NCBI GenBank assembly: GCA_016742275.1
Contig: JACVCD010000019.1
Coordinates: forward strand, 40,438 to 104,437
DNA from: Gemmatimonadaceae bacterium
GTDB taxonomy: Bacteria > Gemmatimonadota > Gemmatimonadetes > Gemmatimonadales > Gemmatimonadaceae
Direction: 5' to 3'
DNA: 64,000 nt
The notes beneath the pieces were generated by a model. That model worked only from the letters and a program-made list of their open reading frames with translations, searched no databases and had not been told where the DNA came from. A program made the position numbers and the translations under genes. This document shows, in pieces, positions 34,226 through 43,105 of the stretch (the first letter of the stretch is position 1; each line of letters starts with the position of its first letter).

Positions 34226-35650
34226 CTAGATGTCCGTTGGTCGTGTCGTCGGGGCTTCGGGATGGGCCGATGACTGTTGCTCACGGGTCGACGGATCCAG
34301 CCGATCAAGCGCAGAGGCCCGCTGCTCGATCCAATAGGCACGCACTGGTGCGGCCACAGGGTAGGCGAGTGCCGCATCGTAACACGACACGGCGAGCGGA
34401 ACGTTGCCGGCAGTCAAAGCGAGTGCACCGGCTGTGGCGTGCCACTCGGGCCAGTCACCGATTGTGGTCTCGAGGGTGTCGAGTGCCTGCTGGGCCTGCG
34501 TCATGCGGCCGCATTCGGCGAGGGCGATGGCGCGGGCCAGCTCTGCTGCCGGTGACGCGGCCAGTGCAAGCAGCCTGTCGTAGTCCGAGACAATGTCCTC
34601 CCACGGGGTCTCATCATACGATGGTGACGTTCCGTGGAGCAGCGCGATGTGTGCCTCGAGGTGATAGCGGGAGAGATGGGGCCCCTGTACGGCCATTTCG
34701 AAGGCCGCGAGTCCGCGCCGCAGGCACCGCGGGTCCCATCGACTCCGGTCCTGACGGGCCAGAGGAACTGCGGAGCCACTTTGATCACGCGCCGGAAAAC
34801 GCGCCATCGTGAGCCAGCACAGCGACGCCAATGCATGCGTGACTGGCAACGCGGTGGGTGGCCAACCGCGCAAATGCTCGACCAGGCGCAGCGCTTCGAC
34901 ACAGAGATCTTCACGTAATGGTGCGTCGCCGCTGGTTGGCAGATGCCCCTCGGTGAAGAGGGCATAGCAAACGAGCAGCACATCATCGAGTCGCGCCGGC
35001 AGGTCGGCCGCCGGAGGTACTGCAAACGTGGCCCGTACATCACGCAGGGTGCGCTTGGCGCGCACAAGACGCTGCGCAACCGCCGTAGGCTCGGCCCGCA
35101 GCAAACGGGCAATCTCTTCCACACTCAATTGCGACACATGCTTGAGCGTGAGAGCAATGCGGCTTTCGCGGCTCAGCGCGGGGTGGCAACACATGAACAG
35201 CAGACGCAGCGATTCGTCCAGTGAATCATTGAGCATCGCGTCGATGTGGTCATCCTGATGGGCAGCAGACACCGGGTCGGCAGCCGCTTGTACCGTTGCC
35301 TCATCGAGTACCAGTCGACGCAGCGGTCGTCCCAGATCGAGATAGCGTCGCTGTGCCACCTGAGTGAGCCAGGCCATGGGAGAGGCCGGTGTTCCGCGCA
35401 GCGGCCAGCTCCTGGCGGCCGCCACGAAGGCCTCCTGCACGGCATCCTCGATACGGTCGAGGGCGGCGGCACCATGACGTGACAGCAGATGCGCGGTCAG
35501 ACGGGCGGCAGCGTCGCGAAACCCACGCGGATGGGTCAGCAAATCCTCGGCACGACCGGTCCATGGCGCGAGTTCACGAAGCCATGTCGATTCCGGGCGG
35601 GATCCTGCGTCAACCGAGTACCCGGGCGCATGTTCCGATGTGTCGCCCAC
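34226..35650 (-). CDS. ECF sigma factor with C-terminal TPR-like domain (ECF42 type)
   Basis: About 474 residues from the GTG at 35650, far longer than a plain ECF sigma (about 180). Region 2 is seen as IEDAVQEAFVAAARSWPLRG and PMAWLTQVAQRRYLD; region 4 as LTLKHVSQLSVEEIARLLRAEPTAVAQRLVRAKRTLRD. The remaining ~250 residues are helical repeats (DUF6596/TPR-like: YALFTEGHL, ARAIALAECGRMTQAQQALDTLE, YHATA-type pairs). Long TPR-tailed ECFs next to YCII/DGPF proteins define the ECF42 group, which lacks anti-sigma factors; a divergent YCII gene lies 30 bp away. It also appears to lead an operon with the LytS/LytTR pair. The start codon is uncertain. Confidence 0.85.
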   Translation of the reverse strand: MGDTSEHAPGYSVDAGSRPESTWLRELAPWTGRAEDLLTHPRGFRDAAARLTAHLLSRHGAAALDRIEDAVQEAFVAAARSWPLRGTPASPMAWLTQVAQRRYLDLGRPLRRLVLDEATVQAAADPVSAAHQDDHIDAMLNDSLDESLRLLFMCCHPALSRESRIALTLKHVSQLSVEEIARLLRAEPTAVAQRLVRAKRTLRDVRATFAVPPAADLPARLDDVLLVCYALFTEGHLPTSGDAPLREDLCVEALRLVEHLRGWPPTALPVTHALASLCWLTMARFPARDQSGSAVPLARQDRSRWDPRCLRRGLAAFEMAVQGPHLSRYHLEAHIALLHGTSPSYDETPWEDIVSDYDRLLALAASPAAELARAIALAECGRMTQAQQALDTLETTIGDWPEWHATAGALALTAGNVPLAVSCYDAALAYPVAAPVRAYWIEQRASALDRLDPSTREQQSSAHPEAPTTRPTDI

Positions 35651-35680
35651 CGTCAGTTTCTTTTTTCGAGGTGTTTTGTC

Positions 35681-36034
35681 ATGCCGATGTACATGCTGCT
35701 GCTGTCCGACGATCCCACGGAATTCACCACGATGTCGCCTGCCGAGTTGCAGGACGTTCTGGCGCGCTACTCGAGCTGGTCCAACTCGTTGGCGGCGCAG
35801 GGAAAGTTGCGTGGCGGCGAGAAATTGCGCGACGAGGGTGGACGGATCCTTCGCAAGGAAGGGGATAAGATCGTCGTGCGCGATGGCCCATACGCCGAAG
35901 TGCGCGAAGTGGTGTCGGGATATTTTCTGATCGACGCCGCGAACTATGACGAGGCGGAGGCCATTGCCCGCACCTGTCCGCATGCTCAGTCACGGGGATC
36001 GATGGCGATTCGCGAAATAGAACCCATGAACTGA
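35681..36034 (+). CDS. YCII/DGPF domain protein
   Basis: 117 residues, starting MPMYMLLLSDDP, with the hallmark VVRDGPYAEVREVVSGYFLID (DGPF-like motif DGPYAE) and Cys-Pro-His in CPHAQSRGSMAIREIEP. YCII-fold proteins of this group are paired with ECF42 sigma factors, as here: divergent, 30 bp apart. They may be targets of the sigma factor and are proposed small-molecule binding or hydrolytic proteins. Function unknown. The stop faces the end of the phosphatase gene 12 bp away. Confidence 0.9.
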   Translation: MPMYMLLLSDDPTEFTTMSPAELQDVLARYSSWSNSLAAQGKLRGGEKLRDEGGRILRKEGDKIVVRDGPYAEVREVVSGYFLIDAANYDEAEAIARTCPHAQSRGSMAIREIEPMN

Positions 36035-36046
36035 GCGGGAATTCAG

Positions 36047-37705
36047 TCAGCGCCGTTGTTCGGCTGACGACGTCCCAACTGGTGGGGAGCCGACTGAAAG
36101 CGGCACACCGTCCACACGCTCGCCGACCTTGATACCAAGCAGGGCGGCGAGTGTGGGGCCGATGTCGACAGTGCGCACGAATTCCGGACGCGTACTCGGC
36201 ACAATGCCAGCGCCCGCAAAAATGAGCGGTACATGCGAGTCGTAGGAGCGTGGCGACCCGTGCGATGCGATGTTCCCACCCCAGGTGCTCAGAGAGTCGA
36301 GCGTAATGACCAGCTCCACATTCGAAGGATAGGGGAACTGGTGAATCCACCGGCGCGCGATCTCCGATGTCAGCGTGTCGCGACGCATCGTGGTGAAATG
36401 ATCGACGCGCGCGATGCCGGGAGTGGCACGTGCGCGGTCGGCGAACCATTGCACAATGGAATCGCGCTGCGCGTCACTGCGGAATGCCGAACGATTGGCC
36501 AGCAGAATGTTGACATCGACCGCCATGGCGAATGTATCCACTGCCGACTGACGGAGTCGCGCGCGAAGGTCCACGGCGAGCGTACGAAGCGAAACACGCT
36601 GCGCCATCGGCTTGACGGTATCGCGCACCAGCTCGGGAATGGGTCCCACGCCATGATCGGACGTCAGCACCACCGTGATGGTGGATGAATCGCGCATGGC
36701 ATACAACGAATCGAGCAGACGTCCCACGGCGAGGTCCACGCGCAGTACCTGGTCGTGCATCTCACGCGAGTCGGGGCCGAAGTTGTGGCCAATCACATCC
36801 GTTGCCGACAGTGATACGGCCAAAAGATCCGTGGATGGTCCACGTCCGAGATTGAGTGCGTTCACTCCCGCCAATGCAAAGTCGACGGTGATGTCATCCA
36901 TGAACGGCGTGATACGGATTTCGCTGCCCGCATCCATGACATCGCTGGTGAGTGTGTGAGGGAATACGTAGCGATGTCCCGCCATTTCCAGGGACACGCT
37001 GTCGCGCTCACGATAGGCGCTGTCCGGCAGCAACAAGGACCAGGTCTTGCCCGCGTATTTCGCCACCGACTGTCGCGCATTGAACGCACGCACCCACTCC
37101 GGCAGGTCCTTTCGATAGTAGCGGCTGGTAAGGAAGCGGCCGTCGATGGAATACCAATACACATCGGCGCGGGCACGTCCCACTGGAAGGATGGCCCCGC
37201 GATCCTTCATCGATACGGAGAGTGTTTGCGATTTGCGGTCGCTCGCGTTCAGCCAATCAACGAACGTTGTCCCTATGAATCGACGGGGGGATGCACCAGG
37301 ACCGTAACCTCCGTCCACGAGTGGAGACTCCTCATCCTCCACTCCGATGCTGTTCATCATGATGCCGGTGGAGCGCGGGAAGCGCCCGGACAGCAGCGAA
37401 GCGTGGCCCGGTGCCGTCTCGGTAATGGCATGGTCATGGTGCGCGTTGGTGAACCGCGCGCCCTGTCGCATGAGTCGCGCGATGCCACCGTGCATTTGCG
37501 CGCCGAACCGATTCAGATAGTCGGCGCGGAACTGATCAATGGTCAACAGCACGATCAGATTCGGACGCGCTGGTGCCGCAATTCGAGGTGCTGCAATTGC
37601 CGGTTCCGCTGTTGTTGCGGCACCTATATCCCACGATCCGCTGAACGCGCCAAACAGCATCGGCGCCAGCAGGGCAGCCATCGCCATCATCTTGGGGCTT
37701 CGCAT
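36047..37705 (-). CDS. Secreted alkaline-phosphatase-superfamily enzyme
   Basis: About 552 residues from the ATG at 37705, which gives a compact signal peptide (MRSPKMMAMAALLAPMLFGAFS); an ATG at 37759 would add 18 residues. Two-metal phosphatase fold: LIVLLTIDQFRADYLNRFG (metal Asp), nucleophile Thr in AITETAPGHASLLSGRFP, SATDVIGHNFGPDS (Asp/His ligands), TSDHGVGPIP (Asp-His pair) and SHVPLIFAG. It resembles PafA-like/NPP-type phosphomonoesterases or diesterases. Located in the periplasm or outer surface. Divergent from the DUF4956/CotH-like pair. Substrate unknown. Confidence 0.88.
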   Translation of the reverse strand: MRSPKMMAMAALLAPMLFGAFSGSWDIGAATTAEPAIAAPRIAAPARPNLIVLLTIDQFRADYLNRFGAQMHGGIARLMRQGARFTNAHHDHAITETAPGHASLLSGRFPRSTGIMMNSIGVEDEESPLVDGGYGPGASPRRFIGTTFVDWLNASDRKSQTLSVSMKDRGAILPVGRARADVYWYSIDGRFLTSRYYRKDLPEWVRAFNARQSVAKYAGKTWSLLLPDSAYRERDSVSLEMAGHRYVFPHTLTSDVMDAGSEIRITPFMDDITVDFALAGVNALNLGRGPSTDLLAVSLSATDVIGHNFGPDSREMHDQVLRVDLAVGRLLDSLYAMRDSSTITVVLTSDHGVGPIPELVRDTVKPMAQRVSLRTLAVDLRARLRQSAVDTFAMAVDVNILLANRSAFRSDAQRDSIVQWFADRARATPGIARVDHFTTMRRDTLTSEIARRWIHQFPYPSNVELVITLDSLSTWGGNIASHGSPRSYDSHVPLIFAGAGIVPSTRPEFVRTVDIGPTLAALLGIKVGERVDGVPLSVGSPPVGTSSAEQRR

Positions 37706-37884
37706 ACGGCGAATGTGTCCACTCGCTCCGGACCGGGCAAGTCGCGCCGTGGGGTTCATGGCGCATTCTACACAGTTCTGCTGCACAATGTGCCATCCGT
37801 CCCATGGCGCGATCTCTGGAGGTGCGCGATTTTCTGTCATGTCCGAGTCCGTGAATGCACGGTCCATCTTCAGTAGGAGCGCGA

Positions 37885-38919
37885 GTGAACACAGTGTTAT
37901 GGCAGGCAACGCCCACCACGCGGGTAATCGTGCGATGCGCCGTGTTTTACACACTGCTCATTGGTGGTGGCGCCCTGCTGTGGCAGAGTATTCCGCATGC
38001 CACGTCCGGCGTTCCTGCATCACTCGAAGCATTGATGGGAGTGGGCGGTGAAACGTCTGTGCTGGCGTCTTCACCGACGGCACGCCCCGAAGTGGCGCTC
38101 GATGAAGTGACGTTGGCGCTCACGGTTGCCGTGGCGATGCTGGCTGCTGCTCTGCTGTCATTGCCGGTGGCGTGGGTGTATCTGCTGACGCGTGCCAAGC
38201 GCGGGTATCAACAATCCGTGGTGCAGTTGCTGGTGGTTCTGCCCACCGTGGTGTCCGGTATCGTGCTGTTGGTCAAATACTCACTCGCGCTGGCGTTCAG
38301 TCTTGCCGGTATCGTGGCGGCGGTGCGGTTTCGCAACTCACTCGAAGACAGCAAGGATGCGGTCTATGTATTTCTTGCTACTGCCATCGGATTGTCGGCG
38401 GCCGTGAATCTGCCGGTGGCGGCCGTGCTATCGGTGGGGTTCAACACATTGGCCATTGCACTCTGGCTCACGGACTTTGGCAGTTCGCCGATGGAGCTCG
38501 ATGGTCGTATGGCGGAGCGGAAGCTGCAGCGTGCAAAACAGATGGCTCGCACCGGTACCTTCGTGGCGCGCATGGACGACGAACTGCTGCGCAACATGAC
38601 GGTGGAGCAGCTGGAAGGACTGGCCGATCGCGCCATTCAGCGCGCGCGTGCCAATCACAACACGGGCGAGATCCCCGCCGTGTCCATCGAGCGCACGTTG
38701 CGAGTGGAAACGACCGATCCCACGTCGCTTCGGCGGGTTCTGGAGCCACGGCTCGCGGAGTACACGCGGCATTGGCACTTCGGAAGCATGGATGTCGGTG
38801 AGTCGACCACCGTTATCGAATACCGGATTCAACTGCGTCGCAAGATGGAACCCGAAGCTTTTCTTTCCATGGTGCGCGCGGCGGGCGCTTCGCGGCTGCT
38901 GTCGGCGGAAATGGTGTGA
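37885..38919 (+). CDS. DUF4956 domain membrane protein
   Basis: 344 residues from the GTG at 37885, preceded by AGGAG at 6-7 bp. Four or so transmembrane helices: one near 20-40, then a cluster about 85-210 with the DUF4956 core LAGIVAAVRFRNSLEDSKDAVYVFLATAIGLSAAV (written in parts: VRFRNSLEDSKDAVYVF, AIGLSAAVNLPVAAV). The C-terminal cytoplasmic part (about 245-344) ends in an ACT/MgtC-C-like ferredoxin fold. DUF4956 genes often sit with CotH-like kinases and VTC-type polyphosphate polymerases; here only the CotH-like partner is present. Stop overlaps the next gene's region. Role unknown. Confidence 0.85.
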   Translation: MNTVLWQATPTTRVIVRCAVFYTLLIGGGALLWQSIPHATSGVPASLEALMGVGGETSVLASSPTARPEVALDEVTLALTVAVAMLAAALLSLPVAWVYLLTRAKRGYQQSVVQLLVVLPTVVSGIVLLVKYSLALAFSLAGIVAAVRFRNSLEDSKDAVYVFLATAIGLSAAVNLPVAAVLSVGFNTLAIALWLTDFGSSPMELDGRMAERKLQRAKQMARTGTFVARMDDELLRNMTVEQLEGLADRAIQRARANHNTGEIPAVSIERTLRVETTDPTSLRRVLEPRLAEYTRHWHFGSMDVGESTTVIEYRIQLRRKMEPEAFLSMVRAAGASRLLSAEMV

Positions 38920-38921
38920 CC

Positions 38922-39983
38922 ATGTCCCTATCCTGTCATGTGCGTATGGCGGCTGTTGCCGCCCTTCTGCTATGCGCTCCTCACATAGCGGTGTCGCAAT
39001 CGACCACGCCGGCAGACAAGAAGCTGCCCAATCCGCGCCTGTTTCGGAGCGAGGAGGTCGTGAATATCACGCTCTCGCTCAACATGCGGCAGATCAAGCG
39101 TGATAAAGGGGATGACGCGCCGTGGCGAGACGCCACCATTCGCTACAAGGATGCGCAGGGGAAGGAGGTTGTGGTACCATTGCGCGCCCGTACCCGCGGC
39201 GTCTGGCGGTTGCAGCACTGCGACTATCCACCCCTGCGCCTCAAATTCGGTGATAAGAAAGCGGATGGCACGCTGTTCGCCAATCTGGATGAGCCGAAGC
39301 TTGTCACCTATTGCCGGAATCTCGACAACTATGAGTCGTATGTCCTGCAGGAGGCGCAGCTCTATCGCATCTATCGACTGCTGACTGACGCCTCCTTCAA
39401 GATCCGGGTGCTGCGCATTGCCTATGCCGACAGCGCATCAGGGAAGGTGGAGACTACACGTTACTCCTTCCTCATCGAGGATTTCAAACATCTGCTGGCG
39501 CGGATGGGCGGAAAGAATCTCGAGCGCATGGGCGCCATTGCTGACGACCTGTCACCAAGGCCCACGGCGTTGGCGCAGACGTTCCTGTACTTCGTCGCCA
39601 ACACCGACGTGTCGTTCAATTCGCTGCACAACAGCGAGATCGTTTCAATGTCGAACGGTGACAATATCGTCGTGCCGTACGACTTTGACATGTCGGGTGT
39701 TATCAATGCTGTATACGCGACGGTTGATCCAAAGCTGCCGATCAAGTACGTGCGAACGCGCATTTTCCGCGGATTCTGTGAACACCTGGACGCGTATCCG
39801 CCCGTGTTCGATTTGTTTCGTGCCAAGCGCTCAGCCATCGAGGCGCTATACGCGGATGACATCGGCAAGCGCATGTCACCTTCCGTGGTGAAAAGCACGC
39901 TCAAGTACTACGCCGAGTTCTACGACGACATCGCGACGCCGGCCTCGGTCAGGAAACAGCTGTTCGCGGACTGTGTAAAGTGA
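38922..39983 (+). CDS. Secreted CotH-like kinase-fold protein (tentative)
   Basis: 353 residues with a signal peptide ending near AVSQS. No clear-cut family, but blocks fit a remote CotH-type secreted protein kinase: VVPLRARTRGVWRLQHC and PPLRLKFGDKK (phosphate-binding strands), YSFLIEDFKHLLARMG (corresponds to the 'y.l.E.vd' strand), NTDVSFNSLHNSEIV (catalytic-loop-like), and VVPYDFDMSGV (DxD metal motif). The upstream DUF4956 partner, which elsewhere accompanies CotH, supports this. Start ATG at 38922 is 2 bp after the previous stop. The last 35 bp overlap the convergent histidine kinase gene. Confidence 0.68.
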   Translation: MSLSCHVRMAAVAALLLCAPHIAVSQSTTPADKKLPNPRLFRSEEVVNITLSLNMRQIKRDKGDDAPWRDATIRYKDAQGKEVVVPLRARTRGVWRLQHCDYPPLRLKFGDKKADGTLFANLDEPKLVTYCRNLDNYESYVLQEAQLYRIYRLLTDASFKIRVLRIAYADSASGKVETTRYSFLIEDFKHLLARMGGKNLERMGAIADDLSPRPTALAQTFLYFVANTDVSFNSLHNSEIVSMSNGDNIVVPYDFDMSGVINAVYATVDPKLPIKYVRTRIFRGFCEHLDAYPPVFDLFRAKRSAIEALYADDIGKRMSPSVVKSTLKYYAEFYDDIATPASVRKQLFADCVK

Positions 39984-41112
39984 TTGGTGCCCGCGGCAGA
40001 CGGAGTACGAACTCCGATCCGCCGCCGGTACGCGGGCGATAGTTCAAGGTCCCGCGTTGCGCATGCGCGAATGTGCGGGCAATGGCGAGGCCCATGCCAA
40101 GACGCACATCGAGATCGTCGTCATGGGATTGCGATGCATCCCGAGTCGTACTGCCGGATTTCCTGGTGCGCCGAAGCGCCGAAAACAGACGGTTCACTTC
40201 ATCCGCCGGGATACCGGGACCTCGATCGGCCACAATGATGTGCACATCGGTCGTTCCGCTCTCGACCAGCACATCGACTGCCGCGTCCTTGGGTGAATAG
40301 CGCGCCGCATTCTGGAGCAGATTGCTCAGCGCGTGCACGGTGAGTGTGTGATCACATTCGACCAGCGGTCCAGGCATCACGTCGGGCGTACGTACCGTGT
40401 GGCCTCGCAGATGGGCTTCGGCCGTGCGAACGGCGGTCCGGATGATGTCGTGCGCGTCGTGCGGTTCGGTGCGCAGCGGTGTTCCCCCGCTTTCCGAAGC
40501 GAAACGCTGCAGCGTGCTCAAAAACTCACCGAGGCGTTGCGTCTCCTCTTGCACGCGTTGCAGAGCCGGCTCCGGTGAAATGCCCGCTGCCGGATCGGAA
40601 ACAAGTGCGAGCGTCGCGACAGGTGATCGCAGATCATGCGCGATCGAATCGATCAGCGCATTCTTGAGACGATCGGCTTCGCGTAGCACACGAACCGTCG
40701 CCGCATCGCGCTCGAGCTGCAGTCGCTCGGCCGACAAGCGCTCGACTTCTGCCGTGCGATCACGGGCGATCTGCGCGGCGCGCTGCAGATGCGCAAACAG
40801 TTCGGAGATCAGCATGCCGGTGAGCACAAAGCCAATCAATACGAACCAGTCGAGTCCTTGCGCAGAGAACAGCGTGCGCCGCGGCGGTACATAGAACCAG
40901 TCGACGGCGAAGTAGCCGAGTGTGACCATCACCAGCGACAGCGCGCGACCTCCCTGACGACTCGCGCCAATGATGAGCACGAGATACACCAGGACACCGT
41001 GCGCCACACGCACCTCGGGCGCATCGGACAAGCGGGTCAGCAACAAGGTGGTGGCGGTGAAGAGGCCAAGCCATGTGGCCCATGTTGTCACCGTCACCGA
41101 GCGCGATTTCAT
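39949..41112 (-). CDS. KdpD-like sensor histidine kinase, short form
   Basis: 387 residues. It has the DUF4118-type membrane domain of KdpD (about 12-110: YLVLIIGASRQGGRALSLV and YFAVDWFYVPPRRTLF), then HisKA with His159 in DSIAHDLRSPVATL, then HATPase_c (LSNLLQNAARYSP, DRGPGIP, GMGLAIARTF). KdpD itself is about 890 residues with N-terminal KdpD and USP domains; these are absent here, as is a GAF domain. It is coupled to the KdpE-like gene (4-bp overlap). No kdpFABC genes are in the window, so the pair may be an orphan system or control genes elsewhere. Confidence 0.88.
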   Translation of the reverse strand: MKSRSVTVTTWATWLGLFTATTLLLTRLSDAPEVRVAHGVLVYLVLIIGASRQGGRALSLVMVTLGYFAVDWFYVPPRRTLFSAQGLDWFVLIGFVLTGMLISELFAHLQRAAQIARDRTAEVERLSAERLQLERDAATVRVLREADRLKNALIDSIAHDLRSPVATLALVSDPAAGISPEPALQRVQEETQRLGEFLSTLQRFASESGGTPLRTEPHDAHDIIRTAVRTAEAHLRGHTVRTPDVMPGPLVECDHTLTVHALSNLLQNAARYSPKDAAVDVLVESGTTDVHIIVADRGPGIPADEVNRLFSALRRTRKSGSTTRDASQSHDDDLDVRLGMGLAIARTFAHAQRGTLNYRPRTGGGSEFVLRLPRAPITLHSPRTAVS

Positions 41113-41831
41113 CGCGGTCCGGCGAATCGATATCCCACACCCGGTTCCGTCACAATAAGACTCGGCATGCTCGGGTCGGGTTCAATCTTGCGACGAAGAT
41201 GCGTGATGTGCACACGCACATGCGTAGCAAAATCACCGAATTCGCGTGCCCACACGATATCCCACAGCTGACGCGGTGAGAGCGGGCGACCCGCATGCAG
41301 AATGAGCGCACGTAGCAACGCCCATTCCGTCGGTGTGAGGCGCTGTGGTTTGCCATGACGAACCACGCGCTGTGCGAGCAGATCGATCTCAACACCGTCG
41401 ACGGAAAGTTGCGACCACGCACGAGCCGCTGAGGATACCTGCACGCGGCGAATCTGTCCGCGAATGCGTGCTTGCAGCTCTGCAACTGAACACGGCTTGG
41501 TCAGAAAATCGTCGGCGCCAGCATCGAGCAACGCGACTTTCTGATCTTCATCGGTACGTCCCGACAACACGATGATCGGCGCGTCGGTCATCTTCCGAAG
41601 ACGCCCGAGAAGCTCTGCACCATCACCATCCGGCAGACCGAGATCGAGCAGGATGATATCCGGCGATGTCGCGGTGCACTCACGCAGTGCGTCGGCCACC
41701 GTTCCTGCTGTGCGAAGATCGCGACATACCGACGCCAGCGCCTGCGCGAGCGTGTCGCGCAGCGCTTCGTCGTCTTCGACGACAAGCAGCGTTTCCGGAT
41801 CAGGCCACTCAGTGGGGAATGGGACGACCAT
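41109..41831 (-). CDS. KdpE-like OmpR-family response regulator
   Basis: 240 residues from the ATG at 41831. Receiver domain with Asp63 in IILLDLGLPDGDG and Lys in ADDFLTKPCS, then a winged-helix domain (LTPTEWALLRALILHAGRPLSPRQLW, THVRVHITHLRRKIEPDPSMPSLIVTEPGVGYRF), a form very like KdpE. The stop overlaps the kinase start by 4 bp. Although KdpE-like, potassium control is not shown; no target operon is visible here. Confidence 0.9.
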   Translation of the reverse strand: MVVPFPTEWPDPETLLVVEDDEALRDTLAQALASVCRDLRTAGTVADALRECTATSPDIILLDLGLPDGDGAELLGRLRKMTDAPIIVLSGRTDEDQKVALLDAGADDFLTKPCSVAELQARIRGQIRRVQVSSAARAWSQLSVDGVEIDLLAQRVVRHGKPQRLTPTEWALLRALILHAGRPLSPRQLWDIVWAREFGDFATHVRVHITHLRRKIEPDPSMPSLIVTEPGVGYRFAGPR

Positions 41832-41878
41832 TCCCAATACAGTAACGCCGCGTTTTGATTGGCGGCAGCGCTGAAACT

Positions 41879-41924
41879 TTCCCGTCCGGGGAATGCGCCA
41901 ATAGGCGAACGACCCGGACGGGAA
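41879..41924 (-). terminator. 12-bp inverted repeat after the alcohol dehydrogenase gene
   Basis: Perfect arms TTCCCGTCCGGG (41879-41890) and CCCGGACGGGAA (41913-41924) with a 22-nt loop that itself has a small CGCC/GGCG stem, located 18 bp beyond the alcohol dehydrogenase stop and upstream of the KdpE-like gene. Probably a terminator isolating the two; lacks a U tract. Confidence 0.55.
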
Positions 41925-41942
41925 GGCGATCAGCCGAACTGA

Positions 41943-43019
41943 TCAGGGACTGGCTGGAGCGCTGGATGCCGGCGTCAGCGTCGCCATGTCGATCACGAAC
42001 CGGTACTTCACGTCGGACTTGAGCATGCGCTCATACGCTTCGTTGATCTGGTCGGCGCGGATGAGTTCGATGTCCGACATGATGCCATGCTCACCGCAGA
42101 AGTCGAGCATCTCCTGGGTCTCTGCAATGCTGCCAATAAGCGACCCGGCCAGTCGGCGACGCTGGGTGATGAAGGTGAACGCACCCGGCGACGGATGCGG
42201 CTCCGGCGATCCGCCAAGCAGCACCAGTGTTCCATCCAGCGCCAGCAGACGCATTTCCTCGTTGAGATCATGCGGAGCGCCGACGGTATCGATGATCACG
42301 TGCAATGACTTTCTGAGCGCACGCATCGCCTCTTCGTCACGCGACACCACCACTTCGTGCGCACCGAGGCGATAGGCGTCTTCGGCCTTGCTGGCAGAGG
42401 TTGTCAGCACGACGACATGTGCGCCGAGCGCACGGGCGAGCTTGACCGCCATGTGTCCAAGACCGCCCAACCCCACCACTCCGACGCGCGAGCCCGGTCC
42501 GACCTTCCATTCGCGAAGCGGTGACCAGGTCGTGATACCGGCGCAGAGAAGGGGAGCCACGCCGGCGAGATCGAGCGACGGCGGGACACGGAGTACGAAG
42601 CTCTGGTCGACCACGATGGTCGAAGAGTAGCCGCCCTGCGTTGGGCGACCGGTCTGCGATTCGGTGCCACCGTACGTGCCGGTGTTGCCCTCATCGCAGT
42701 ACTGCTCGAGGCCGCGTTTGCACGGGTCGCATTCTCGGCAACTATCGACCATGCAGCCGACACCGACCAGGTCACCGACTTGATGTCGCGTGACTGACGC
42801 TCCCACGGCCGACACACGTCCTACGATTTCGTGTCCGGGGATCTGCGGGTAGGTGATGTCGCCCCACTCGCCGCGCACGGTGTGGAGGTCGGAATGACAG
42901 ACCCCGCAATAGAGAATTTCGATCTGGACGTCCGTTGGTCCGGGCTCGCGCCGTGTAAAGGACCAGGGAGCGAGAGGACCCGTTGGGTCAAAAGCCGCGA
43001 TTCCGAGTGCAGAGATCAT
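41943..43019 (-). CDS. Zinc-dependent NAD(P) alcohol dehydrogenase (YahK/CAD type)
   Basis: 358 residues from the ATG at 43019. Medium-chain dehydrogenase with catalytic zinc ligands Cys in LYCGVCHSDLHTV and His in PQIPGHEIVGRV, the four structural-zinc Cys in CRECDPCKRGLEQYC, and the Rossmann motif VGVVGLGGLGHMAVKLA. The layout matches the cinnamyl-alcohol/aldehyde reductase subfamily (YahK, YjgB), which reduces many aldehydes with NADPH. Divergent from the BNR propeller gene with 87 bp between. Confidence 0.92.
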   Translation of the reverse strand: MISALGIAAFDPTGPLAPWSFTRREPGPTDVQIEILYCGVCHSDLHTVRGEWGDITYPQIPGHEIVGRVSAVGASVTRHQVGDLVGVGCMVDSCRECDPCKRGLEQYCDEGNTGTYGGTESQTGRPTQGGYSSTIVVDQSFVLRVPPSLDLAGVAPLLCAGITTWSPLREWKVGPGSRVGVVGLGGLGHMAVKLARALGAHVVVLTTSASKAEDAYRLGAHEVVVSRDEEAMRALRKSLHVIIDTVGAPHDLNEEMRLLALDGTLVLLGGSPEPHPSPGAFTFITQRRRLAGSLIGSIAETQEMLDFCGEHGIMSDIELIRADQINEAYERMLKSDVKYRFVIDMATLTPASSAPASP

Positions 43020-43023
43020 GTCT

Positions 43024-43049
43024 AAACGTGAGATTAACGTGATACGTTT
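43024..43049. promoter_or_regulatory. Candidate operator in divergent intergenic region
   Basis: Imperfect palindrome with arms AAACGT (43024-43029) and ACGTTT (43044-43049), plus ACGTGA repeated 11 bp apart (43026 and 43037), i.e. about one helical turn. It lies just upstream of the alcohol dehydrogenase start and 57 bp before the BNR gene start. Low-confidence call based on symmetry and position only. Confidence 0.25.
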
Positions 43050-43105
43050 TCCAAGTGTCTGTCCCACCGATTCACCGTTTCCCCCTCCTCTCCTCACCCG
43101 TGATC

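Noticed and set aside
39949..41831. Naming the pair kdpD and kdpE
   Set aside because: The kinase lacks the KdpD and USP domains and no kdpFABC is nearby, so the gene names would imply a function that is not shown.
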